A stretch of DNA of 64,000 nt from Clostridium puniceum (GCF_002006345.1 NZ_LZZM01000098.1:1-64000); one strand, 5' to 3'; positions 1-8,549 are shown, counted from the stretch's first letter. Made by a program: numbers and translations. Notes: generated from the sequence alone by a model not told the origin.

Positions 1-107
1 TAGCGTAAGCTAGTAAGACCCCTTGAAGACTACAAGGTTGATAGGTCAGAGGTGTAAGTATGGTAACATATTTAGCTGACTGATACTAATAGGTCGAGGG
101 CTTGACC
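1..107 (+). rRNA. 23S ribosomal RNA, 3' end (partial)
   Basis: The first ~107 bases match the conserved end of bacterial 23S rRNA, including the stretch 'gctgactgatactaatagg' followed by the terminal tcgagggcttgacc. The gene begins before the window. Downstream, inverted repeats near 153-200 (for example aaatcac/gtgattt around a short loop at about 181-200) are the sort of processing stems that flank rRNAs. The exact 3' end is estimated from the family. Confidence 0.95.
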
Positions 108-242
108 AATATATAATCAAGTTGTAAGTATACATTAAAAGTTATGTGCAATTTTGAAAGAATAATCTTTCAAAGAAATATAAATCACTAGCGTGATTTA
201 TATAAGTTTTTCGATTAATCATAGATTTGAGAAAAACTAACA

Positions 243-359
243 TCTCGTGATGATGGCATAGAGGTAACACTTCTTCCCATTCCGAACAGGACAGTTAAGG
301 TCTATAGCGCCGATGGTACTGCACGGGTGACTGTGTGGCAGAGTAGGACGTTGCGAGGT
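243..359 (+). rRNA. 5S ribosomal RNA
   Basis: A 117-nt 5S rRNA. It has the conserved core 'cattccgaacaggacagtta' and the terminal helix formed by tctcgtgat at the 5' end and ttgcgaggt at the 3' end. It follows the 23S by about 135 nt and precedes two tRNAs, so it is the last rRNA of a normal rrn operon. A second, diverged 5S copy lies at 19086-19202. Confidence 0.95.
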
Positions 360-404
360 ATTCTTGTAGAATACAAGAGTTTTAGTTAAAGACTATTCAT
401 TAAT

Positions 405-481
405 GGATCTTTAGCTCAGTTGGTTAGAGCAACCGGCTCATAACCGGTAGGTCTAGGGTTCGAGTCCCTGAAGGTCCACCA
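405..481 (+). tRNA. tRNA with CAT anticodon, probably tRNA-Ile2 (otherwise elongator Met)
   Basis: A complete cloverleaf with encoded CCA. The acceptor stem is GGATCTT/AAGGTCC with discriminator A, and the anticodon loop is ctcataa, giving CAT. The acceptor stem and the D-arm (TTTAGCTCAGTTGGTTAGAGC region) resemble Firmicutes tRNA-Ile2, whose C34 is converted to lysidine by TilS, more than elongator tRNA-Met. I judged this from memory of the families, so identity is left open. It lies in the rrn operon, 1 nt before tRNA-Ala. Confidence 0.85.
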
Positions 482-482
482 T

Positions 483-558
483 GGGGGTTTAGCTCAGTTG
501 GGAGAGCACCTGCCTTGCACGCAGGGGGTCAAGGGTTCGAATCCCTTAATCTCCACCA
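483..558 (+). tRNA. tRNA-Ala (TGC)
   Basis: Cloverleaf with acceptor GGGGGTT/AATCTCC (two G-T pairs), anticodon loop cttgcac giving TGC, T-loop ggttcgaatcc and an encoded CCA end. It is the last gene of the rrn transcription unit and is followed directly by an intrinsic terminator. Confidence 0.95.
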
Positions 559-561
559 TTA

Positions 562-595
562 AGAACTATGAATTAAAATTCATAGTTCTTTTTTT
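562..595 (+). terminator. Intrinsic terminator of the rrn operon
   Basis: A perfect 13-bp stem, agaactatgaatt paired with aattcatagttct, closes on a 2-nt spacer and is followed by a run of seven Ts. Confidence 0.9.
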
Positions 596-1017
596 ATATA
601 AGGAAAGTATAAAATTTTTTTGATTTAAAGGTCACTTATATAAATAATTTAGCGGTATAAAATGACAAAAGTGTTACTACGAAGTGACGTAGCATAGCCA
701 TTTTTTTATTATAGAAAAAACAGTAGAAATCTCTCGTAAAATAAATAAAAAATACTAACTATTAAAGTGTACAACAAAGAAATTATAAGATATAATTAAA
801 ATGTAAAATATAGGAAGTATATTTATTGATTAGTTATTAGGTTATTGTTAATTTTAAATGGAAGTTTATTATCTTTAGATAAAATTTCTCTTTATAATTA
901 AAATTTTAGAAATTCCAGTTGTAAGCGATTAATAAAAGTATTGGTTTTGACAAGAATTATTGTTAAAATTTATTCTAAGATAAAAGATCAAATATTGTAT
1001 TATGAGAGGGTATGATT
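596..1017. other. AT-rich intergenic region
   Basis: No gene is seen. A weak inverted repeat (ctacg/cgtag at 677-692) is followed by Ts at 701-707 and could be a backup terminator for the rrn operon. The remainder is AT-rich and presumably contains the promoter for the gene at 1018. Confidence 0.4.
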
Positions 1018-1455
1018 ATGGTGCGGACTATTGTATGTAAAAAGGATGGCTGTAGTGGCAATGAATTTTATATAGTGACAGAAGATAATAAATTGAAATT
1101 GACTTGTAAGGATTGTAATAGTGCTTATTATTATGATGTAAGTAATTATGAATTTGTAATGCTTTCAAATTGTGAGAGGTGTAATAACGATACATTTAAA
1201 GTGTTTAATAATTTAGAAGATCAAGGAATATATGCAAAATGCACTAAATGTGGAGAGCCGCCGGAGAAAATATTTATTGATGCCGAAGGAATACAAGTAA
1301 CATATCAGGCAAAACTGTTACAAGATATAAAGCAGCTTATGAATCAGATTGATCAAAGGATTTGCAATTTAGAGATGAAAGTTGATGGATTAGAAAAGGG
1401 TCAAGAATTATTAGAGGAGTCACTTGCATATATCAATAGATACATGTCAGAGTAA
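1018..1455 (+). CDS. Zinc-ribbon protein with C-terminal coiled coil, function unknown
   Basis: This 145-residue protein is not recognised as a named family. The N-terminal two thirds carry several cysteine pairs (a CKKDGC start, then CKDC, CERC and CTKC), spaced like two or three small zinc ribbons. The last ~45 residues (from about LLQDIKQL) have heptad-like leucines and look like a coiled coil. An ATG six bases earlier at 1012 sits only 1 nt after the gagaggg ribosome site, so 1018 is preferred. A VanZ-like gene follows after 24 nt and may be cotranscribed. Cysteine pattern suggests nucleic-acid or protein binding, but no function is claimed. Confidence 0.75.
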   Translation: MVRTIVCKKDGCSGNEFYIVTEDNKLKLTCKDCNSAYYYDVSNYEFVMLSNCERCNNDTFKVFNNLEDQGIYAKCTKCGEPPEKIFIDAEGIQVTYQAKLLQDIKQLMNQIDQRICNLEMKVDGLEKGQELLEESLAYINRYMSE

Positions 1456-1479
1456 AATTTAACTTAAGTGAGGAATAAT

Positions 1480-1950
1480 ATGAATAACAAAAGGAAAATT
1501 ATTTATTGGAGTTTGTTGATTGCCTGGATGATTTTAATATTTGTAATGTCAAATCAACCGGCTAAAGTATCTGATTCTCAAAGTATAATAGTATTAGAAT
1601 TATTTTTAAAGCTAGGTGTAGATATAAATGGAATTTTCGGAGATCTTGCAAATTTTGTTGTAAGAAAATTTGCACATTTTATTGAATATATGATTTTAGC
1701 ATTATTTGCGTTTAATGCATTGAAATTATATTTTAATTTAGAGCATGTTTCTATTATAACTATAGTTTTTGTATTTTTATATGCTTGTTCTGATGAAATA
1801 CATCAGTTATTTGTTTTAGGAAGAGAAGGTGCAATTAGAGATGTAATAATTGATACTTGTGGTGGCATTCTTTTAGTGTTAATAAGATTATGTATAATGT
1901 ATATGAAAAATCTTGTTATTAAAAATAAAATTCGGACAAAATTAGAATAA
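1480..1950 (+). CDS. VanZ-like family membrane protein
   Basis: A protein of about 156 residues with four predicted membrane segments. It has the VanZ-like signature: an N-terminal MSNQPA after the first helix, a central RKFAHFIEYMIL segment, and SDEIHQLFVLGREGAIRDVIID near the third helix. Family members are membrane proteins; VanZ itself gives low-level teicoplanin resistance, but most homologues have no known role. The tool-style GTG at 1468 lies inside the ribosome site gtgagga, so the ATG at 1480 is chosen. Its stop codon is followed in the same frame by the histidine-kinase remnant. Confidence 0.85.
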   Translation: MNNKRKIIYWSLLIAWMILIFVMSNQPAKVSDSQSIIVLELFLKLGVDINGIFGDLANFVVRKFAHFIEYMILALFAFNALKLYFNLEHVSIITIVFVFLYACSDEIHQLFVLGREGAIRDVIIDTCGGILLVLIRLCIMYMKNLVIKNKIRTKLE

Positions 1951-2217
1951 AAAACTATTTTTAAAGCTAGTGATGTAAGTTTGATTAGCTTTTTTGTATT
2001 AGAGAATTATATTCTTGATAAAAATATAGAAGAAAAAGTTATTGCTTGCAATCTAGAAAAGATTGAAAGAATAGTATTGAATCTTTTATCAAATGCAATA
2101 AAGTTTTCCAATGAAGGTGATGAGATATCTGTTGAAGTTAAGGATAATGACGAATTTATTGAAATATCAGTAAGGGATAATGGCATTGTAATTGAATCTT
2201 CAAATGTTTATTCTTAA
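1951..2217 (+). pseudogene. Remnant of a sensor histidine kinase ATPase domain
   Basis: Directly after the VanZ stop, in the same frame, an open stretch encodes residues typical of the region just before and within a HATPase_c domain: a DVSLISF-like linker, then IEEKVIACNLEKIERIVLNL and an N-box NLLSNAIKFSNEGDEISVEV, then a G1-like VRDNGIVI. The frame stops soon after, before the G2 box, and no HisKA or sensor domain precedes it. The linker also looks shortened compared with intact kinases. There is no ribosome binding site. It is best read as a decayed fragment left by deletion at both ends. Confidence 0.7.
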
Positions 2218-2640
2218 TTTTTTTCTAGACATAAAGAAATATGAATAATAAGGTTGTAGCAGAATTTAATAAAAATTTTTAAAATATAAAATAATTAACT
2301 GAGAAATACTGTTTTCTAGATTTTATAGATGTTTTAGAGTATAAATAGAACTTATATTTTTTAGAGTATATATAAGAATTGTTAAAATGTAATGAATATA
2401 GTATAATATAAAAAGTGCAAATTAGTATTATAATTGTAGTATTGTAGCTAAACAGTATGTTTGAGTAGTTACATTTTAGTGGTTCAAACACAAATATAAT
2501 ACTTAATTTTTATTTTAAAGTTTAAAATAAAGCAATAATTAAATAAAATTAATAACAAAGATTATTATTCAGTTTTATGCATACTGTTTTAATAATTTTT
2601 GTTGTTTTGGATAAGATATATATGAATTGAGGTATACATT
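2218..2640. other. AT-rich intergenic region
   Basis: About 420 bases of very AT-rich DNA with no supported gene. A 70-codon frame on the minus strand is low-complexity and lacks a ribosome site, so I discount it. The region follows the kinase remnant and may be eroded former coding sequence; it must also hold the promoter of the UbiA-family gene. Confidence 0.4.
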
Positions 2641-3510
2641 ATGAAAAAATATTTAAAGTTAATGAGGGTTCATCATTATTTAAAAAATGTATTAATTTTT
2701 TTACCACTGATTTTTAATCAAAGTTTATTTAATGTTAATTTACTAGAAAAGACGATTTTAGGTTTTTTATCATTTAGCATACTTTCTTCTATAGTTTATG
2801 TAATAAATGATATACAAGATGTTGAAAAAGATAGAAAACATTCTACAAAGTGCAAAAGACCTATAGCCTCTGGAGCAGTATCAATAAAGTCAGCTTATAC
2901 TTTAGTTGTAGTTATAGCTGTGTTTGGAATTGCCTTAAATTATTTAGCTTGTGGATTTAATTTTAAATCATGGGCGTTGGTGATAATGTATATAGGTTTT
3001 AACTTTGCTTATAGTATGGGTTTTAAGAATTTACCTATTATAGACATTACTATTTTAGTATCAGGATTTTTACTTAGAGTCTTATATGGATCTGCCGTAA
3101 CAGCTATAGAAGTTTCTAAGTGGTTATACTTAACAGTAATAGCTATGTCGTTTTATCTAGGATTAGGTAAAAGGAGAAATGAATTAGATACAGAAGGAAG
3201 TAAAACTAGGAAAGTATTAAAATATTACAATCATGATTTTTTAGATAAGAATATGTATATGTGTTTAGGATTAACTATTGTTTTCTATTCATTATGGTGT
3301 GTAGATGCTACAACTATACAAAGATATTCCAATAGCATTATTAACATAGTATGGACAGTGCCACTTGTTATGCTGATTTGTATGAAATATAGCTTAAATG
3401 TTGAAGGAGATTCGGATGGTGATCCTGTCGGCGTGCTTTTAAAGGACAAGGTATTAATAGGAATGGTGCTTTTATATGCAATGATTCTATTATTTATAAT
3501 ATATGTGTAA
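2641..3510 (+). CDS. UbiA-family prenyltransferase, decaprenyl-phosphate phosphoribosyltransferase type
   Basis: A 289-residue polytopic membrane protein with about eight helices. The first aspartate motif reads NDIQDVEKDRKHSTKCKRPI, and the second region has YSMGFKNLPIIDITILVSGF followed by LR. These match the subgroup represented by mycobacterial Rv3806c, which transfers 5-phosphoribose from PRPP to polyprenyl phosphate, rather than quinone or haem prenyltransferases. The active site would face the cytoplasm. The next gene, 33 nt downstream, encodes a HAD phosphatase fused to GtrA, the expected next two steps (5-phosphate removal and flipping), so the pair is likely an operon. Substrate assignment is inferred from family and context, not proven. 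Confidence 0.85.
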   Translation: MKKYLKLMRVHHYLKNVLIFLPLIFNQSLFNVNLLEKTILGFLSFSILSSIVYVINDIQDVEKDRKHSTKCKRPIASGAVSIKSAYTLVVVIAVFGIALNYLACGFNFKSWALVIMYIGFNFAYSMGFKNLPIIDITILVSGFLLRVLYGSAVTAIEVSKWLYLTVIAMSFYLGLGKRRNELDTEGSKTRKVLKYYNHDFLDKNMYMCLGLTIVFYSLWCVDATTIQRYSNSIINIVWTVPLVMLICMKYSLNVEGDSDGDPVGVLLKDKVLIGMVLLYAMILLFIIYV

Positions 3511-3543
3511 GATAAGAAAATAGAGAATAAAGGAATATATAAT

Positions 3544-4524
3544 ATGAATGTTTATGATTTTGATAAAACCATTTATGATGGAGATAGTACATTAGACTTT
3601 TATTTATTCGCATTAAAAAGAAAACCTAGATTAATTAAGTATTTGCCTATTCAAATTTTAGGATTTCTAAAATATTTATTTGGATTATCCAGTAAATTAG
3701 AATTTAAAGAAAAATTTTATTATTTCTTAAATGGAATAGGTAATACGGATAATTTAATTGAAGAGTTTTGGAATGAAAAACAATCAAGGATTAAAGAGTG
3801 GTATTTAAATAGTAAAAAAGATTCAGATTTAATAATTTCAGCGTCTCCTGTATTTTTATTGGAGCCTATATGCAAAAGGATAGGAATTAAACATTTGATT
3901 GCATCAGAGGTAAATAAGAAAACTGGTATATGCGAAGGTGAAAATTGTTACGGAGAAGAAAAAGTAGTTAGACTTAAAAGAGAATTTAAAGATGCTATTA
4001 TAAATGAATTCTATTCTGATTCATTATCAGATGCCCCTTTGTCTTTATTGGCAGATAAAAGATTTATTGTCAGTGGAACAAACATAATTCAATGGGATGA
4101 ATATAAACCAAGTATAATTAAGAGAATAAAAAATATATTTTTAACTAAACAATTTTTCAACTTTTTAATTGTAGGTGGAATCAATACTATAAATGGCATA
4201 TTATTTGCGTATATTTATTCATTGTTTTTACCTGTTAATATTGGATTTGTATTAGGATATGTTACAGCAATGACTATTTCATATTTTTTAAATAGTGCTA
4301 TTGTATTTAAAGAAAGTATGATGTTTCAAAAATACATAAAATTCTGTATATCATATATTCCTAATTTTATTATTCAAAACATATTTGTTTTAATTTTTTA
4401 TAATACTTTGGGCTGGAATAAGCTTTTGGTATTTGTTTTAGCAGCAATTATTGGTGTTCCAGTAACATTTATTATTATGAAGTTTTTTGCTTTTGATAAG
4501 AAGAATAAAGACGATATAAATTAG
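3544..4524 (+). CDS. HAD-IB-like phosphatase fused to a GtrA-type membrane domain
   Basis: A 326-residue two-domain protein. Residues ~1-185 form a HAD phosphatase: motif I DFDKT at 6-10 (nucleophile Asp and DxD), motif II SASP near residue 100, and a motif IV-like YSDSLSDAPL near 160. Residues ~205-320 form a four-helix GtrA domain starting FFNFLIVGGINTINGI and containing SYFLNSAIVF, typical of flippase-like proteins for polyprenyl-linked sugars. It lies 33 nt after the UbiA-type gene. I infer that the HAD part removes the 5-phosphate of polyprenyl-phosphoryl-phosphoribose on the cytoplasmic face and that the GtrA part helps flip the product. Convergent with the LtaS-like gene. Confidence 0.85.
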   Translation: MNVYDFDKTIYDGDSTLDFYLFALKRKPRLIKYLPIQILGFLKYLFGLSSKLEFKEKFYYFLNGIGNTDNLIEEFWNEKQSRIKEWYLNSKKDSDLIISASPVFLLEPICKRIGIKHLIASEVNKKTGICEGENCYGEEKVVRLKREFKDAIINEFYSDSLSDAPLSLLADKRFIVSGTNIIQWDEYKPSIIKRIKNIFLTKQFFNFLIVGGINTINGILFAYIYSLFLPVNIGFVLGYVTAMTISYFLNSAIVFKESMMFQKYIKFCISYIPNFIIQNIFVLIFYNTLGWNKLLVFVLAAIIGVPVTFIIMKFFAFDKKNKDDIN

Positions 4525-4530
4525 ATACAT

Positions 4531-4588
4531 TTTAAATATCCCCCATAGAGTAGATACGAATTATTCTGTCTTTATGAGGGATATTTTA
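4531..4588. terminator. Bidirectional terminator between convergent genes
   Basis: An interrupted inverted repeat, aaatatcccccata paired with ttatgagggatattt (one mismatch), lies between two converging genes and is flanked by A/T runs on both sides, so it can terminate transcription from either strand. Confidence 0.75.
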
Positions 4589-4597
4589 ATTCTTCAT

Positions 4598-6463
4598 TTA
4601 GTTAGGCTTATATTTAGCAAAGAAATTAGTTTTAATTATTTTTTCGCCTATAATATATGAATTTAAAACATGTTGTTCTTCTTCAGGACTTTTAACTTTA
4701 CCTTCAATTTCCTTAGTTCTTATAATAGTTGAATTTCGATTCGTATTAACTAGAACTCTTCCCATAGAAGTATTTTCATATAGGGATTTATCCATTCCCA
4801 TAAGATAAGAAATTGTTGGTAAGAAGTCTGATTGCCCTCCAGAAGCTGTTATTATAGATGGATTCATATTTGGTGTATATATTATTAATGGAATTTTATG
4901 ATCATAATCCTTCCACCAATTACCTTCATAATCTAAATCCTTAATTTCATTGTTGTAGTATTTGTGAACACCTGTATGATCACCATACATAACAACAACC
5001 GTGTTATTCAATATTCCAGATTCACTAAGTTTATCAAAGAACATTTTTATTTGTTCATCTGTATAATGTATACTTTCAAAATAACCACCAAGTTTACTTT
5101 CATCAATTTCTTTAGGTAAGTCTAATTGCCTGTACTGTTTACCTATGTTAAATGGACCATGACTTGATAATGTAGGTGATTGAAATAAAAATGGTTGTTT
5201 TACAGTTTTCAATTTCTCAGAAAGCTGATTTAAAAATGTTCTATCAGATATACCATAGCCTACAGCTTCGTCATAATTGTATTCATTAAGGCTCCATAAG
5301 GTCTCAACTCCAAATGCGTTTTTATGTAATTTAGACCAATTGAAAGCTGAATAATTTTCTGCATGTGAAGTTATTGTGTTATATCCTATGTTTTCAAAAA
5401 GTTTAGGCAATGAATTAGGATATGTATTTTCACTATAATTTAAAGCTGTAATTTGATCTCCTAAAGTAAAGGTAGAAGAATTAATTAGAAAATCACAATC
5501 AATACTATCCCCACCATTATTTTGTTCATAGATGTTTGTAAAATATAAGCCTTCCTTACTAAGCTTAGTCAAAAATGGTGCTATTTCTTTGCCATTAGTA
5601 CTTTTTCCAATAACAAAGTTTTCTAATGATTCAATTTGAAGAAAAATAACATTTTTACCCTTAAACAAACCTTTAAACTCATTATCGGGGAGATTTTCTT
5701 TATTGTTATTTATCCAAGTTTCAATTTCATTTATATCATCAGAAGAAGGATTACTTACTAATCTAGTAATTGTTTTTGAAGCTTCTTGAAGATGATAGCT
5801 AATAGGACCAGAAGCGGCAACAGTTTCAGCAGGATTCCATTGAGGCTTAGATATACTAGCTGTTGAATAGTTTGATAACTTAAAAATATCAATAAATAAA
5901 ATTGAACTTATTATTATTACAAGAGAAGTTGTTAAGCTGATTGTAAATTTAGGTAAATTCCTTTTTTGAGTGTTTGAGATTTTTTTTGAAATAAATAATA
6001 TAGTGGTTGGAACTATATCCATAAAAAATACTAAATCAATGATTTCAGGATTAATTAGCGAAAGACCACTAGGATTAAATGTTCTTCTAATAAAAATATT
6101 TTGAAGACCTAAAAAATCTCTATTCGCTCTAAAATACCATAAATCAGAAATTATTAAAATAGTAAATAAGATATTTAGAATTATATAGAATAAAACTTGT
6201 TTTTTGTTAGAGAACATATATCCAAAGGAGTAAAGTAAAAGTACAAAGCCTAAGTAAACTATTGAAAATGAAAGTGCCTTTGTGAAGCTTGTACCGAAGT
6301 TTGATGAATACATATGTATAATTGTCATAAACAATATATTTTTAATCAGCATATCAAATATAGTAAAAAAACGAAGTTTAGCAATGGAGCTATCTAAAAA
6401 CTTATTACTAAATTTCATAATACAATTCATAAATTTAGTAAAAAACAGTGTTAAAAATTTCAT
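4598..6463 (-). CDS. LTA-synthase-like membrane sulfatase/phosphoglycerol transferase
   Basis: A 621-residue protein with five N-terminal membrane helices (to about residue 195) and an extracellular sulfatase-fold domain (about 270-590), the layout of lipoteichoic acid synthase. Metal and active-site features are visible: QIESLENF (Glu279), SSHGPF near 434, and MYGDHTGVH (Asp495, His496). The catalytic loop reads GGDSIDCDF, which aligns without gaps to the GKTSDSEF loop of S. aureus LtaS and places Ser320 where LtaS has the nucleophile Thr300. LtaS polymerises glycerol phosphate from phosphatidylglycerol; here substrate is uncertain. The start has a good aaaggaagt site. It follows a GT39-like gene by 24 nt, forming a two-gene operon. 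Confidence 0.85.
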   Translation of the reverse strand: MKFLTLFFTKFMNCIMKFSNKFLDSSIAKLRFFTIFDMLIKNILFMTIIHMYSSNFGTSFTKALSFSIVYLGFVLLLYSFGYMFSNKKQVLFYIILNILFTILIISDLWYFRANRDFLGLQNIFIRRTFNPSGLSLINPEIIDLVFFMDIVPTTILFISKKISNTQKRNLPKFTISLTTSLVIIISSILFIDIFKLSNYSTASISKPQWNPAETVAASGPISYHLQEASKTITRLVSNPSSDDINEIETWINNNKENLPDNEFKGLFKGKNVIFLQIESLENFVIGKSTNGKEIAPFLTKLSKEGLYFTNIYEQNNGGDSIDCDFLINSSTFTLGDQITALNYSENTYPNSLPKLFENIGYNTITSHAENYSAFNWSKLHKNAFGVETLWSLNEYNYDEAVGYGISDRTFLNQLSEKLKTVKQPFLFQSPTLSSHGPFNIGKQYRQLDLPKEIDESKLGGYFESIHYTDEQIKMFFDKLSESGILNNTVVVMYGDHTGVHKYYNNEIKDLDYEGNWWKDYDHKIPLIIYTPNMNPSIITASGGQSDFLPTISYLMGMDKSLYENTSMGRVLVNTNRNSTIIRTKEIEGKVKSPEEEQHVLNSYIIGEKIIKTNFFAKYKPN

Positions 6464-6487
6464 AAATTACTTCCTTTCAAATAATAA

Positions 6488-7969
6488 TTAAAATTTAGTT
6501 TTGTCATTTGATGCTATTGCTGTAACTGGCAAAATTGCAAAGATAAAGTTTATTATAAATGAATATCTAGTTTGGGTTTCAAGAATTAAGAATGCAATTC
6601 CATAACCACATAAGATTATATAAAATAAATTAACAATCTTATTACATAGATATTCGTCCTTATTAAATAATCCTTTTATAATAAGAAATAATATTATTGA
6701 ATAAACTAATTGATACCAAAGTACTCCTTTATGTTCAATATTTATTTTAATTTTATTTTCAGGAATACCAGCTTGAGACCAGTAGGCACCTGCATTGTCA
6801 CCATTAGACCATTGTGAACCAAACTTGTGTATGAAAAAATTTGCTAATTCTAAAGGTGGAGTATTTGCATATCTATTTAGTATTCGTTCCTTAGAAGCTT
6901 TTTCTAAAGCGTCTCTATCTTCTAAGAGATTAGAAGTAAATTCAGCATCTTCAGGATTCCAGCTACCTCCGCTATTTATGTTACTTCCTCTTACTGCAGA
7001 AGTAATGCTAGGCTCACTTCCATCCCAAAGTTTTCGGTCAGTAATATTATTAACTATAAGAACATTTGAAAAAATAACAAATATCATAGTAAAGGGTATT
7101 ATTATAAACATTATATTCTTAAATTTTACCTTTAAATTTTGATTGTCATAAATTACTATGTACATCAAATATGCTGCGACTATTATATAGGCTGCCATTC
7201 TAAATAAATGTCCTACAGATAACAGCAATCCTGACAATATCAAATATAAAGAATTCCTCTTATTATTAATTGCTAAAATGAAGCAGTATATACTAGCTAA
7301 ATAAAAAGGAATAGCTATATTTTCAGAACAATATACAGGAACATAAAGAATAGATGAAGGCAAAATAGCCATAAAAAATGCACCTAATAAAGTTCTTCTA
7401 TAATCTTTAAAGATTGAATTACATATAAGATAAACTAAAATAATTGATGAGGTAGATAATAGTACGTTAAGCATTTTTACTACAAATAATGCATTATCTC
7501 CAAAAACTTTAATTATTAAAGAAAGGAACAATGCATAAGGTGTCATATGAGGAAATCTAGCAAAGTATCCAAGTCCTTTAAATGCACTTGTATCTCCATT
7601 TAATAAATTATTTGCGGCATCATACATAGTTCTAAAATCAGAAATAGGAAAACTATTTGTGTTGAGAGCCCAAGTTAACCTAAGAACAAAACCAACTAAT
7701 ACAATTAAAAAAAATAAATTTTTCTTATAAACTTTTTTTGAAATTCCATAAAACAAACCAACTGTTAATGCAAAATAAAGTACTAATAAAACAACATTTA
7801 CTATATTTAAATCTGTATAGTTTTCATATACAGAGTGAGCTGTTGTTCCAAATAGAATTAAAAAAAGAATTATAAGAGAATACACAACAAATTTAGTAAA
7901 CCTTATTCCCAATAAATTCAAGTCTTTAAAATTTGTTTTAACATTTGAATTGAAGATGTTTTTAGCCAT
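6488..7969 (-). CDS. GT39/ArnT-like multipass membrane glycosyltransferase
   Basis: A 493-residue integral membrane protein with about eleven helices. Early helices are followed by a loop with FPISDFRTMYDAANNLLNGD, then FPHMTPYALFLSLI, the pattern of GT-C enzymes of the dolichyl-phosphate-mannose mannosyltransferase/ArnT class, which transfer sugars from polyprenyl-phosphate donors to acceptors outside the membrane. The start ATG follows taaggagaatt. It lies upstream of the LtaS-like gene in the same orientation and next to, but convergent with, the UbiA/HAD-GtrA pair, which could supply a polyprenyl-phosphate pentose donor. Donor and acceptor are not identifiable from sequence alone. Confidence 0.8.
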   Translation of the reverse strand: MAKNIFNSNVKTNFKDLNLLGIRFTKFVVYSLIILFLILFGTTAHSVYENYTDLNIVNVVLLVLYFALTVGLFYGISKKVYKKNLFFLIVLVGFVLRLTWALNTNSFPISDFRTMYDAANNLLNGDTSAFKGLGYFARFPHMTPYALFLSLIIKVFGDNALFVVKMLNVLLSTSSIILVYLICNSIFKDYRRTLLGAFFMAILPSSILYVPVYCSENIAIPFYLASIYCFILAINNKRNSLYLILSGLLLSVGHLFRMAAYIIVAAYLMYIVIYDNQNLKVKFKNIMFIIIPFTMIFVIFSNVLIVNNITDRKLWDGSEPSITSAVRGSNINSGGSWNPEDAEFTSNLLEDRDALEKASKERILNRYANTPPLELANFFIHKFGSQWSNGDNAGAYWSQAGIPENKIKINIEHKGVLWYQLVYSIILFLIIKGLFNKDEYLCNKIVNLFYIILCGYGIAFLILETQTRYSFIINFIFAILPVTAIASNDKTKF

Positions 7970-8437
7970 AATTAATTAATTCTCCTTAATAAAATAATCA
8001 TACAATAAGATTAACCTAGTATATATGTTGAAATAAAAAATCAATTGACCGTTTAAATTTTTATACAGCTTATTTCTACAATACATATACAAAGATTATT
8101 ATAATACAAAAATAGGCGAATACAAAGAGCAGGATTATTACTTTTGTGTGACTAAATATATATATTAAATAAACTTATGTTTAATTAAGTTTATACAGTA
8201 AAGTTAATTTAATATGGGAATGTTAATATGGTTTTATTGCAAAATCCTTATTGAAAACATATATATTAAATTGATATAAAGTATTTCAGTAGTAAATAAT
8301 TTGAAATCATATACATAAAAATAAATTTTCAGAAAATTAAGAAAAATGAGAAGGATTTCAAAAATATACATAGAATTATTAATTATACTGCTAAGCAGTA
8401 CATATAAATATAATATATTAGTTAGTGTAGATAGAAA
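7970..8437. other. Divergent intergenic region
   Basis: AT-rich region between the minus-strand GT39-like gene and the plus-strand EF-G paralogue; it should contain both promoters. A short perfect hairpin, tactgc/gcagta with a 3-nt loop, is at about 8388-8402. No coding frame is supported. Confidence 0.4.
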
Positions 8438-8537
8438 TCCGAAAATTATTTGTAAAATTTTCGATGCGGACTTATATCTAGCATATCATACAAGATGAAA
8501 GGCAGGTGGAAGCCAGCTTCTAAGGTGACTTAAGGGT
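8438..8537 (+). promoter_or_regulatory. Structured 5' leader of the EF-G paralogue (candidate)
   Basis: Just upstream of the EF-G-like gene are nested inverted repeats: tagata with tatcta, tccg with cgga, and gaaaat with attttc around a short loop, together making one long interrupted stem at about 8438-8482. It is followed by a GC-richer stretch with ggcag, gaagc/gcttc and two AAGG motifs. I do not recognise it as a known riboswitch. It may control translation or attenuation of the downstream gene. Confidence 0.4.
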
Positions 8538-8549
8538 TTGGCAGGGTTT

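Noticed and set aside
2279-2491. Minus-strand 70-codon frame
   Set aside because: Low-complexity Tyr/Ile/Phe-rich translation of AT-rich DNA, with no ribosome site and no family resemblance.
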